This document shows positions 1 to 5,179 of a stretch of 5,672 nt of DNA, piece by piece. The stretch comes from Clostridia bacterium (GTDB taxonomy: Bacteria; Bacillota; Clostridia; Christensenellales; UBA1242): NCBI GenBank assembly GCA_023228225.1, contig JALOBO010000099.1, forward strand, positions 1 through 5,672, written 5' to 3'. The notes under the pieces are model-generated. The model was not told the DNA's origin, made no database searches, and saw only the letters and a list, made by a program, of their open reading frames with translations. Position 1 is the stretch's first letter. Each line of letters opens with the position of its first letter. Position numbers and translations under genes: made by a program.

Positions 1-988
1 CATAAACAAGCGCCATAAATACGAACGCACCCACACCGTCAATGGCATACGTGGCAGAAGCAGTTGTAACAACAGCGCTTGTCAGTAATGATGGAGTTGC
101 ATTTGTTGAATTATGGACGATTACAGGCACTGTGCCAGTTGTTAGCACCGTAAGGGTTATATTGAATCGTGCTGTATTTGCTGTAACCACTTGACCGGTT
201 ATAGCGTCCTGCGTGTGTGTCCATGTAATAGCACCGCCAAGATTAACACATATATTGTCTGCGCTATCGCTAATTTGTACCGTTGCCATCTGCATAATAA
301 CGCTGCCTGCCGCTGTTGCTGCACTTGTAAAGGCTGTGCCCCCGCCAACGGATACGGCTTGCGTTAAGTTACCGTGTTCATGCTGATATTTGCTTGAAGC
401 GTTTGTATTCGTCCAATATACGCAGTGACCATTACCGGACGTATGTTCAAAATTGCATAACCGGCATTGTAAGTTTTGAACACCTGTACCGGCAAAATTT
501 AATGTATTGCCGTCACCTGAAGTTTTGAAAATGATTCTTTCACAACATACTGTACCAGCAGTATCGAAAGTAACTGTGCCAACAACATAAACAGAAAATT
601 TTGACTGTCCTACAAGATTCACACCAGGCTTTAGCGTTAAATCCTCCGTGTATGTTCCAGGCCATACGAATATTGTATCGCCGGAGTTAGCCGCTGTAAT
701 AGCCGCTGAAATTGTTTTATATGGATAAATTACACTGCCGTCTGCTGTATATTCATCAGTTCGTGAACCATCAACATAATGTACATTAGTCGCCATTGTT
801 TCGCCAATTGCAGTAATTCCGTTCCCAATTAGATTGTTAACGCCCTCTTTATCGGGCAAATACACATTGTTTTTATTTGTGCCAAAGTAAACCCGACGCG
901 GCGCTCCAGTTTCGGTTACTGAAAAAGTGCCGGGGGCTAAAGCCGGAACACGTTCGCCATCAGGTTTAATAAATTTTGCGTTTGACAT
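1..988 (-). CDS. Phage beta-helix (pectate-lyase-like) spike/fibre protein, C-terminus cut by window edge
   Basis: Start ATG at 988, open through base 1, so 329 codons are seen and the C-terminus is missing. Residues 1-50 look like a phage fibre N-terminus (VPALAPGTFSVTETGAPRRV, then YFGTNKNNVYLP), which in such proteins usually anchors to the virion. Residues 89-129 carry the classic first turns of a right-handed parallel beta-helix: YKTISAAITAANSGDTIFVW followed by PGTYTED and LKPGVNLVGQS. After that the sequence is Gly/Thr/Ala/Val-rich with short strands, consistent with further rungs, and has an unusual cysteine group (C148, C149, C175, C178, C189). The start lies 8 nt after the preceding stop, with a modest GGAAAG site 12 nt upstream. 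It is probably a tail spike, head fibre or collar fibre. Enzymatic activity on glycans is possible for this fold but no catalytic residues can be assigned. The fold call is fairly sure; the location on the virion is inference. Confidence 0.8.
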   Translation of the reverse strand, partial: MSNAKFIKPDGERVPALAPGTFSVTETGAPRRVYFGTNKNNVYLPDKEGVNNLIGNGITAIGETMATNVHYVDGSRTDEYTADGSVIYPYKTISAAITAANSGDTIFVWPGTYTEDLTLKPGVNLVGQSKFSVYVVGTVTFDTAGTVCCERIIFKTSGDGNTLNFAGTGVQNLQCRLCNFEHTSGNGHCVYWTNTNASSKYQHEHGNLTQAVSVGGGTAFTSAATAAGSVIMQMATVQISDSADNICVNLGGAITWTHTQDAITGQVVTANTARFNITLTVLTTGTVPVIVHNSTNATPSLLTSAVVTTASATYAIDGVGAFVFMALVY

Positions 989-996
989 ATTATCAT

Positions 997-1437
997 CTAC
1001 TTTCCAGTCACCTGTAAAATAATCGGTGTGCCGCTATTACTCGCAGGTATCGCAACGCTTGTCACGCTATAGCATCGGTATTTTGCTATCATCTGCGCTT
1101 TTGTGGTAGTTGGCATAGTCTCAGCAGCTTCTCCGACTACAAAAAAATCATAATTTGTATTAAATGTGAAATAATCGGCTTTATCCGTTAATGCTTTCCA
1201 CGCTTCATAGGTCAAAAATGTTCGGTTGCTTGTAGTATCTATATCCCGCAAATCAACTATAAGTGATGCCGTGTTTGTGGTACTTATGCCGCGTTTTGCC
1301 AGTTCCATCTGATATGCAAGGTCAAGAGATACACGTTGGATAGAAGTGCGCTGAAAGGTCATAACGCCTGCGCTTGTCGATACATAATTGTATAAAGTTA
1401 CATTAAATGGTCTTGCCCGTCTTGATATTACTTTCAT
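997..1437 (-). CDS. Putative head-completion protein, DUF6751-like
   Basis: 146 aa if started at ATG 1437 (MKVISRRARPFNVTLYN). That ATG overlaps the stop of the connector gene as ATGA, with a GGCGGTG site about 10 nt upstream, which suggests translational coupling. An in-frame ATG at 1485 would add 16 residues inside the upstream gene and is less likely. The protein is predicted beta-rich: an N-terminal strand (NVTLYN), a central LIVDLRDI, a DYFTFNTNYDFFVVGEA segment near residues 88-104, and a C-terminal YRCYSVTSV...ILQVTGK. The pattern, a YxVTSV strand then a closing V-x-GK, resembles DUF6751 proteins that follow the head-tail connector in many Bacillota phages. By position it probably acts at the portal vertex as a stopper or tail-completion protein. 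The family assignment is from memory of the pattern and is moderate; the phage structural role is likely from context. Confidence 0.72.
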   Translation of the reverse strand: MKVISRRARPFNVTLYNYVSTSAGVMTFQRTSIQRVSLDLAYQMELAKRGISTTNTASLIVDLRDIDTTSNRTFLTYEAWKALTDKADYFTFNTNYDFFVVGEAAETMPTTTKAQMIAKYRCYSVTSVAIPASNSGTPIILQVTGK

Positions 1438-1829
1438 ATCAAACACACCGCCCGCGTAAATCCACCACGCTGTAAATATGCCCATGCCTGTTGTTTTGCA
1501 GTTGCCAATGCCGCTGTAATGGCTGTTTGGTCAATACCGGAATAGCTATATCCGTTCACATGTTCGGACGATGCCATAAGTCCCGCGCTGTCTGTAGCTA
1601 TGTCTATTTGTGAAAGAGATTCAGCGAATGCGCAAGTTGCTAATTTAATAGCTTCTTGCGCGTCATCGCTGTAACTCGTTAACCCATTTGCTCGAACGAT
1701 ATTGGCGGTAAGTTTGTCAAGCTCATCACTTGCCCGCAATGCAATGCGAGGAAAAATAGCACTGTCAATTGTAGTGCCTTGATACGTATTCGTATAAAAT
1801 TCGCTGTCAATGTAAGCCGTATAAGCCAT
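1434..1829 (-). CDS. Phage head-tail connector protein (gp6-like adaptor)
   Basis: 131 aa. Starts at ATG 1829, after an AAGGCGGTGA site, 21 nt downstream of the major capsid stop. The N-terminus has YIDSEFYTNTYQGTTID, then a helix with RIALRASDELDKLTANIV (about 28-45), a second helix DAQEAIKLATCAFAESLSQ (56-74), a loop with SSEHVNGYSYSGID (87-100), and a C-terminal helix AITAALATAKQQAWAYLQRG (103-122). This arrangement (short helical bundle, then an SE-x-VxGYS loop before the last helix) is typical of connector proteins that form a ring under the portal in HK97/SPP1-type phages. Size and position directly after the major capsid gene agree. Its stop overlaps the start of the next gene by 4 nt. 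Function as an adaptor is strong by context; the exact subfamily is not certain. Confidence 0.8.
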   Translation of the reverse strand: MAYTAYIDSEFYTNTYQGTTIDSAIFPRIALRASDELDKLTANIVRANGLTSYSDDAQEAIKLATCAFAESLSQIDIATDSAGLMASSEHVNGYSYSGIDQTAITAALATAKQQAWAYLQRGGFTRAVCLI

Positions 1830-1850
1830 TAAAATTCACCGCCTTTTTTA

Positions 1851-2936
1851 TTATGCCAACGGTACAGATGCTACATTGCCAACGCCAACTACAAGACCAT
1901 CTTCATCGACTTCAACGACTTCAATGTTTACGCCGTCAGCCGCTGTAATTTTTGTTGTGCCAGAAGTAAGGGAAGTATATCCGCTGGAAGTATCGTCATG
2001 GTATACAGACGCAACAACTGGAGCAACACGATATTTCAGTGTAGCGCCCTCTGTGGCATTTGTAACAGTAACAACAGTCCTGCCGCTCGTGTCGGAAACC
2101 GCTGCTGTAGCTATCAATTCTGTAGGAGCATAAACGCACTGAATAGCAGCCGCGCGAAGTACTTTATGCGCATATACCATACGTCCTTGTACTGCGGAAG
2201 AACCAATATAGGCGTTAGTAAGATTGTTGATTGCTACCGGTACACTCCATTCGTTTGCGCGTGTCGCAAATTTCGGATGTCCTGCAATGCAAAGCAGGTT
2301 TGCGGTTGTATCATTCCATTCATAGACAATAAAGCCAGCATATTTGCCTACTGCACCGGTTTGTACAAGTTCCTGCGAAATATCGCCCTGGCGGATAAAG
2401 TTATCCGTGTCTTTGAGCATAAGCGCATAGCAATCCGGCGTAACAAGCAAATAGCGTCTACCGTCATTAGGCACATTGGCTTTTGACATGACTTTACGAA
2501 TATCTACAATGGAACTGTAAATAGTACTTTTGGTTGTAAGCCCAATCCCAAGGGTAGTACCGTTTGTGATGAGTTCTGTAGCACCGTCTGTATCGATAGA
2601 ATACTGTAAGGCATAAGCCGCACTGTCAAGACGTTCTGCGACAATGCCATCGGGCACGGCGGCAGCGTCATAGCCATCGATAATTTCATTTACGGCTTTA
2701 TCCTTGTCGATTGTCATAGTACTATATGTAGTCGTACCAGTTCCGAGCGTCGCGCCGGTTGCCTTATCGTAGTTACTCGCGGCGACTTCGGTATCACGTA
2801 CCGGAATTTTAACCGCGCCTGCTACAGCAGTACCCTGATAATCGTTGTTAAAAATAATGCCGTCTTTCAGTAAAAGTTCTTTGCGGAGTTTTGCCAAAAC
2901 TAAATTGGAGTATACGTCAGGTAGAGCATGTGCCAT
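1851..2936 (-). CDS. Major capsid protein, P22 coat-like (HK97 fold) with extra C-terminal domain
   Basis: 361 aa, ATG 2936 preceded by AAGAGGT; the scaffold gene ends 15 nt upstream. The N-terminal arm (MAHALPDVYSNLVLAKLRKE) and the GAVKIPVRDTEVAASNYDK region (about 40-58) match P22 coat-like major capsid proteins of Bacillota phages. Residues 83-135 hold the spine-helix region (NEIIDGYDAAAVPDGIVAER), and residues 154-180 hold the conserved VPNDGRRYLLVTPDCYALML segment. GAVGKYAGFIVYEWN (194-208) and GRMVYAHKVLRAAAI (251-265) close the core fold. After about residue 272 comes a further domain of roughly 90 residues, rich in Val/Thr/Ala/Gly, with TVVTVTNATEGATLKYRV and a final VVEVDEDGLVVGVGNVASV. 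This looks like an Ig-like or chitobiase-type beta domain exposed on the capsid surface. The subunits would form the icosahedral shell on the GP20-type scaffold. Capsid identity is confident; the role of the C-terminal domain is inference. Confidence 0.9.
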   Translation of the reverse strand: MAHALPDVYSNLVLAKLRKELLLKDGIIFNNDYQGTAVAGAVKIPVRDTEVAASNYDKATGATLGTGTTTYSTMTIDKDKAVNEIIDGYDAAAVPDGIVAERLDSAAYALQYSIDTDGATELITNGTTLGIGLTTKSTIYSSIVDIRKVMSKANVPNDGRRYLLVTPDCYALMLKDTDNFIRQGDISQELVQTGAVGKYAGFIVYEWNDTTANLLCIAGHPKFATRANEWSVPVAINNLTNAYIGSSAVQGRMVYAHKVLRAAAIQCVYAPTELIATAAVSDTSGRTVVTVTNATEGATLKYRVAPVVASVYHDDTSSGYTSLTSGTTKITAADGVNIEVVEVDEDGLVVGVGNVASVPLA

Positions 2937-2951
2937 ATTAATTACCTCTTT

Positions 2952-3473
2952 TTAATCAATTTTTAGTCCGGGATTTCGTTTCAGAAATTCAGCCTCAACC
3001 CCGGTAATTTGAGGCTGTTCCGTCCCTTGCCGCAAGCCTCCCGCTTTTGGCGGTTGCTGTGGAAACGCCCACGGTTGGGATTCTTTCAATGCTGTTACTT
3101 GTTCATCAATGCCTTTTATTTCCCCATCTTCAATTTTGATTTTAGACGGGTCCAACAAGGCACTAACCGCTTTAGCATTGACTGCGCCCTCTTTTATAAG
3201 GCGGTTTTCGATTGTGTAATTGAGCTTTGTCTTTTCAAGTTCAGACTGCAACTTTTCAGCTTGTGTAGCCTGCTCTTTCAGCGTTTTAAGGTCGACGCCC
3301 TCAAACTGTTTCTTGACTTCGCCGGTCTGCTTGTCAACTTCTTTTGTCACGGCATCATTAAATTCGGATTTCAGCTGATAATCTGAAAGTGATGTGCCGT
3401 GCAAAGCCATGATTTTTTCAAGTTGGTCATCGGTAACGCCAATATCTTTTAACGCTTTACGTGAAAATGCCAT
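2952..3473 (-). CDS. Phage scaffold protein (minor structural protein GP20 family)
   Basis: 173 aa, ATG 3473 with a GAGGGAG site upstream. The N-terminus MAFSRKALKDIGVTDDQLEK is the typical opening of GP20-family scaffolds. Residues about 30-90 are highly charged and likely form a coiled coil (KEVDKQTGEVKKQFEGVDLK, QAEKLQSELEKTK). Then follow NYTIENRLIKEGAVNAKAVS (85-104), LLDPSKIKIEDGEIKGIDEQ (106-125) and LKESQPWAF (129-137), all characteristic of the family. The C-terminus (EAEFLKRNPGLK) is a short basic helix of the kind that contacts the capsid protein. It sits directly before the major capsid gene, as expected: it would co-assemble with capsid subunits into the prohead and then leave. 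No separate head protease gene is visible nearby, so scaffold removal would be by exit or by a protease elsewhere. The assignment is confident. Confidence 0.9.
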   Translation of the reverse strand: MAFSRKALKDIGVTDDQLEKIMALHGTSLSDYQLKSEFNDAVTKEVDKQTGEVKKQFEGVDLKTLKEQATQAEKLQSELEKTKLNYTIENRLIKEGAVNAKAVSALLDPSKIKIEDGEIKGIDEQVTALKESQPWAFPQQPPKAGGLRQGTEQPQITGVEAEFLKRNPGLKID

Positions 3474-3493
3474 AATTATTACTCCCTCTTTTA

Positions 3494-3510
3494 CGTCCTG
3501 TGAGTGGACG
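3494..3510 (-). other. Hairpin just upstream of the scaffold ribosome binding site
   Basis: A perfect 5-bp stem, CGTCC/GGACG on the minus strand, with a 7-nt loop (ACTCACA). It ends 5 nt before the AAGAGGGAG site of the scaffold gene. There is no T-run after it, so it is not a terminator. It could be an mRNA processing or stability element, or could modulate scaffold translation. Function is inference. Confidence 0.4.
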
Positions 3511-3558
3511 AATTTAGGCAGTTTAACGACATAACTTATGGGTCGAAAAATGCTTTAA

Positions 3559-3574
3559 CGCCTGCATTTAGGCG
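3559..3574 (-). other. Hairpin directly after the DUF2829 stop codon
   Basis: CGCCT/AGGCG perfect 5-bp stem with a 6-nt loop on the minus strand, beginning 2 nt after the TAA of the DUF2829 gene. The nearest T-run (ATTTTT) begins about 8 nt beyond the stem, so it is at best a weak terminator. It may be a decayed terminator or a transcript-end stabiliser. Confidence 0.4.
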
Positions 3575-3576
3575 AT

Positions 3577-3831
3577 TTAATCGACTATTTTCCAATCTTC
3601 TGATAGCATATCAGCTTGACTTGCAAGCCATCCAAGTTGTATGCCACTGGTTCCTATAAAAGCAATAGCTTTGTTCCCCATCTGCTCATGGTTTACATTG
3701 ATAACATTGCCCTGGGAGTTAACATAACTAATATTTGTAGCAAGTTCTATATATTGTTCTTTGCCATTCCACCCTTTACGAGCTACTTTCTTGCCCGCTT
3801 TCAATGCTTCAAGCGCTTTACCAAAATTCAT
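3577..3831 (-). CDS. DUF2829 domain protein, candidate Tad2-like anti-Thoeris protein
   Basis: 84 aa, ATG 3831 with an AAAGAGGT site about 9 nt upstream. The whole protein is one DUF2829 domain. It opens with NFGKALEALKAGKKVARKGW (2-21), the family hallmark (F-x-x-AL-x-x-LK-x-G-K-x-V-x-R-x-x-W), and closes with GWLASQADMLSEDWKIV (67-83), the other hallmark (W-x-x-SQADMLxEDW). The central part (25-60) is beta-rich and variable. Characterised DUF2829 proteins of phages include Tad2, which binds and sequesters the glycocyclic ADP-ribose signal made by Thoeris TIR proteins; some homologues also bind CBASS cyclic oligonucleotides. This supports a counter-defence role, but many DUF2829 proteins are uncharacterised, so ligand binding here is inference. 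The gene lies between small accessory genes and the scaffold, with hairpins on both sides, like an inserted cassette. Family membership is confident, function moderate. Confidence 0.87.
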   Translation of the reverse strand: MNFGKALEALKAGKKVARKGWNGKEQYIELATNISYVNSQGNVINVNHEQMGNKAIAFIGTSGIQLGWLASQADMLSEDWKIVD

Positions 3832-3862
3832 ATTGTTTTACCTCTTTCTTAATTTTAGGCGT

Positions 3863-3888
3863 AAAAATACCGCCCTGTTTGGACGGCT
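3863..3888 (-). terminator. Probable intrinsic terminator before the DUF2829 gene
   Basis: On the minus strand CCGTCC, a loop AAACA, then GGGCGG form a 6-bp stem (one G-T wobble), followed by TATTTTT. Shape and T-tract fit a Rho-independent terminator of moderate strength. It lies 11 nt after the stop of the 53-aa gene and about 30 nt before the DUF2829 start. Since late genes continue beyond it, it must be partly read through, or a promoter not evident by eye lies downstream. Confidence 0.55.
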
Positions 3889-3899
3889 AATGTGTTCGA

Positions 3900-4061
3900 T
3901 TAAAAACCTGTGCTGTCTATTTCGATTTCTTTTTCAGAAATCCGTATATTATTTAGACTAAAAGCACATCCTTCTATTTTAATATCAAAATTTTTCTGTT
4001 CCTCTGTTAGCCCCGATAGATATTTGATAAGGTCATTAACTGTAATACTTTTTTCACCCAC
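3900..4061 (-). CDS. Small hypothetical phage protein, 53 aa, GTG start
   Basis: 53 aa starting at GTG 4061, chosen because an AAGGAG site lies 9 nt upstream, immediately after the stop of the preceding gene. The sequence opens MGEKSITVNDLIKYLSGLTE and ends KEIEIDSTGF. The N-terminal TVNDLIKYLSGLTEEQKNFD resembles the opening of many small phage and bacterial proteins (T-V-x-D-L-I-x-x-L), a helix followed by a beta hairpin (FDIKIEGCAFSLNNIRI). It is acidic overall and has no membrane segment. It is followed by a likely terminator. No function can be named; it is probably an accessory gene of the head region. The reading frame is convincing because of the strong ribosome binding site and the tight fit between neighbours. 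Confidence 0.65.
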   Translation of the reverse strand: MGEKSITVNDLIKYLSGLTEEQKNFDIKIEGCAFSLNNIRISEKEIEIDSTGF

Positions 4062-4068
4062 TTATTTT

Positions 4069-4077
4069 ATCTCCTTT
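4069..4077 (-). promoter_or_regulatory. Ribosome binding site deciding the GTG start at 4061
   Basis: AAAGGAGAT on the minus strand, with GGAG ending 9 nt before GTG 4061. It begins on the last base of the upstream stop codon, so the two genes are probably translationally linked. Confidence 0.7.
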
Positions 4078-4334
4078 TAATAATAATCGTCTTCTTCGTC
4101 GTCCGCTGGGTCGATATTTTCAGGGTTTCCATATTTTTGGATAAGTGCGTTGACATCTGCAATGCGTTTTGTTTCCGAACTCATTGTTTTTTGTGCGACA
4201 GAAATAAATTCATTCTGTGTTGCTTCATCTTCACCAGAATCTTTAATCTCTGCGATTAAGCCAACACAAGCAGCTTGCGTGTAATTGTTGCTTAAACTTG
4301 CGAGCTTATCAAAAATCTTTTCAGCGTTTTTCAA
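4077..4334 (-). CDS. Small acidic hypothetical phage protein, 85 aa, TTG start
   Basis: 85 aa from TTG 4334, selected because a near-perfect AAGGTGGTGA site sits 6 nt upstream and the previous gene ends one base before. The first half is helical (KIFDKLASLSNNYTQAACVG, then LIAEIKDSG), the middle has a second helix (EFISVAQKTMSSETKRIADV, 42-61), and the tail is strongly acidic and tyrosine-ended (PADDEEDDYY). The acidic tail could mimic nucleic acid or be a flexible interaction segment, but this is speculation. No family is recognised. It lies in the row of small genes between minor capsid protein and scaffold. The frame is well supported by the ribosome binding site and spacing. Confidence 0.72.
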   Translation of the reverse strand: MKNAEKIFDKLASLSNNYTQAACVGLIAEIKDSGEDEATQNEFISVAQKTMSSETKRIADVNALIQKYGNPENIDPADDEEDDYY

Positions 4335-4335
4335 T

Positions 4336-4521
4336 TTATTTCACCACCTTAAAATGAAGTTCTTTAAGGGAAAGAATATTTTTATTGTTAGAATAGATTT
4401 CAGGGCGTTCATAATCAGTTTGATCACCATTTATTTTGCCGATAACAAAGATTTTATCATCGGCAATTAAGACTTCATAGGTTTGACCATCGCGTTCAAT
4501 TCTATCGCCTGTTTTAACCAC
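4336..4521 (-). CDS. Small hypothetical phage protein, 61 aa, GTG start
   Basis: 61 aa from GTG 4521, two bases after the stop of the preceding 46-aa gene, with an AAAGGGGGA site about 8 nt upstream inside the end of that gene. The sequence is beta-rich with a repeated turn pattern: KTGDRIERDGQTYEVLIADD (3-22), KIFVIGKINGD, then a lysine-rich end (KELHFKVVK). The G-D-x-I-x-x-D-G-x-x-Y-x-V start is like small SH3-type barrels, which would suit a nucleic-acid- or protein-binding role, but this is only a shape argument. No known family is recognised. Its end carries the ribosome binding site of the next gene, so the pair is probably co-translated. Confidence 0.68.
   Translation of the reverse strand: MVKTGDRIERDGQTYEVLIADDKIFVIGKINGDQTDYERPEIYSNNKNILSLKELHFKVVK
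4341..4350 (-). promoter_or_regulatory. Strong ribosome binding site for the TTG start at 4334
   Basis: AAGGTGGTGA on the minus strand, one mismatch from AAGGAGGTGA, 6 nt before TTG 4334. It lies inside the last codons of the 61-aa gene and encodes KVV there. It is the reason for accepting the TTG start. Confidence 0.75.
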
Positions 4522-4523
4522 TA

Positions 4524-4664
4524 TTACTTTCCCCCTTTGCCTTTATACCCATTGGCAAAAGCCGCCCTGCCTTGCTCTGCGGCTTTTTCTTTTGCGCCTT
4601 TGCCCTTGTACACCTTGCCGCTGTTGCCCCATTGATAACCGCCTTTATTTTTATGTACTGGCAT
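4524..4664 (-). CDS. Small basic phage protein, 46 aa (GYQWGNSGKVY type)
   Basis: 46 aa from ATG 4664, with an AAGGT site upstream. The sequence begins MPVHKNKGGYQWGNSGKVYK and continues with GAKEKAAEQGRAAFANGYKG. This pattern (MPV..., GGYxWGxxGKVY, then an AExQGRAAxAxGYK end) is a recurring tiny phage protein type often found near portal, minor capsid and scaffold genes. It is very basic (many Lys, Gly) with no hydrophobic segment. Function is unknown; DNA or virion association would suit the charge but is inference. A longer frame covering the same bases from 4708 lacks this conserved sequence and is a shadow. The recognition of the family pattern makes this a firm gene despite its size. 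Confidence 0.8.
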   Translation of the reverse strand: MPVHKNKGGYQWGNSGKVYKGKGAKEKAAEQGRAAFANGYKGKGGK

Positions 4665-4681
4665 TTTATTACCTTCATTTC

Positions 4682-4714
4682 AAAATAGGCGCTGCCACAG
4701 AGCGCCATCTTTTT
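4682..4714 (-). terminator. Possible intrinsic terminator, near-symmetric on both strands
   Basis: A perfect 6-bp GC-rich stem, GGCGCT/AGCGCC, with a 7-nt loop, spans 4688-4706. On the minus strand it is preceded by AAAAAGAT and followed by TATTTTG. On the plus strand it is followed by ATCTTTTT. It lies between the 136-aa gene and the 46-aa gene and overlaps only the last few bases of the former (stop region at 4713). Moderate to weak on the minus strand because the T-run is short; it could also stop plus-strand antisense transcripts. Confidence 0.5.
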
Positions 4715-5123
4715 AGTTCAGCCGTTCAATTGTCTGGCCGCTGTCATTCATTAGATAAGCTGCATGATTTGTTATTATCTGCACTGCGTCATAATCGCCG
4801 CGCTTTGAAGTAAAGAATGCAGTTATTGATTCTGTCGGATATTCAAGACTGTTTTCATCAAGGTTATTGACGGAATGACCGTTTACACCTTCATCGTCCC
4901 ATTCCCCTGCGCAAACGGTAAATGCTTTATTGGCTTTGACAATGTTTGCGCTCAGTTGGATTCCGTTCATGTATTCTGCTGGGTCTTTGCCTTTTTCGTA
5001 TTCGGCGCCATAACTGCGGTCATAATCTGATACGCAACTATCAATGTCGATGCTCCTGTGCTTAACCTCGCTAATGCCATCAATGATACGGAAATTTTCT
5101 CCGTCTTGATATTTTAAAATCAT
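4713..5123 (-). CDS. Hypothetical phage protein, 136 aa
   Basis: 136 aa, ATG 5123 preceded by GAGGAAG about 9 nt upstream. The N-terminus (MILKYQDGENFRIIDGISEV) and the C-terminus (VQIITNHAAYLMNDSGQTIE, ending RLN) both look like beta-rich segments; the AYLMND-x-G-x-TIER ending recurs in small phage proteins of Bacillota. The middle is acidic and hydrophilic (about 27-55 and 73-95: DDEGVNGHSVNNLDENSLEY), so it may be a flexible or exposed region. Calculated by eye the protein is clearly acidic, in contrast to the two basic 46-residue neighbours. No signal peptide or membrane helix is present. It is probably a virion-associated or host-modifying accessory protein, but no function can be named. 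The reading frame is secure by length and ribosome binding site. Confidence 0.75.
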   Translation of the reverse strand: MILKYQDGENFRIIDGISEVKHRSIDIDSCVSDYDRSYGAEYEKGKDPAEYMNGIQLSANIVKANKAFTVCAGEWDDEGVNGHSVNNLDENSLEYPTESITAFFTSKRGDYDAVQIITNHAAYLMNDSGQTIERLN

Positions 5124-5179
5124 ATTGTCTTACTTCCTCACTAACTTTCTATCTAACTGCCTGTGGCGCAGATAAACGA

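Noticed and set aside
1438..1485. Longer start (ATG 1485) for the DUF6751-like gene
   Set aside because: It would overlap the connector gene by 52 nt; ATG 1437 makes a standard ATGA overlap with a suitable site upstream.
1876..2486. Two plus-strand open frames opposite the capsid gene
   Set aside because: Antisense shadows of the major capsid coding sequence; low-complexity or cysteine-rich translations, no ribosome binding site pattern and no family resemblance.
2504..2689. 61-aa minus-strand frame inside the major capsid gene
   Set aside because: Lies wholly inside the capsid gene in another frame without a separate ribosome binding site.
3009..3386. 125-aa plus-strand frame opposite the scaffold gene
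   Set aside because: The Phe/Leu-rich translation is the usual antisense image of a Lys/Glu-rich coiled coil; it is not a membrane protein gene.
3511..3560. Possible promoter in the gap before the scaffold gene
   Set aside because: A/T-rich hexamers are present, but no pair resembling TTGACA and TATAAT at 16-18 nt spacing could be found.
4514..4708. 64-aa minus-strand frame starting at ATG 4708
   Set aside because: It overlaps the 46-aa gene 4524-4664 in another frame, starts inside the hairpin region and lacks the conserved GYQWGNSGKVY sequence seen in the chosen frame.
5150..5174. Imperfect inverted repeat TATCTGC...GCAGTTAGATA between the 46-aa and 136-aa genes
   Set aside because: Short stem with a bulge and no T-run on either strand; not enough to call a terminator or operator.
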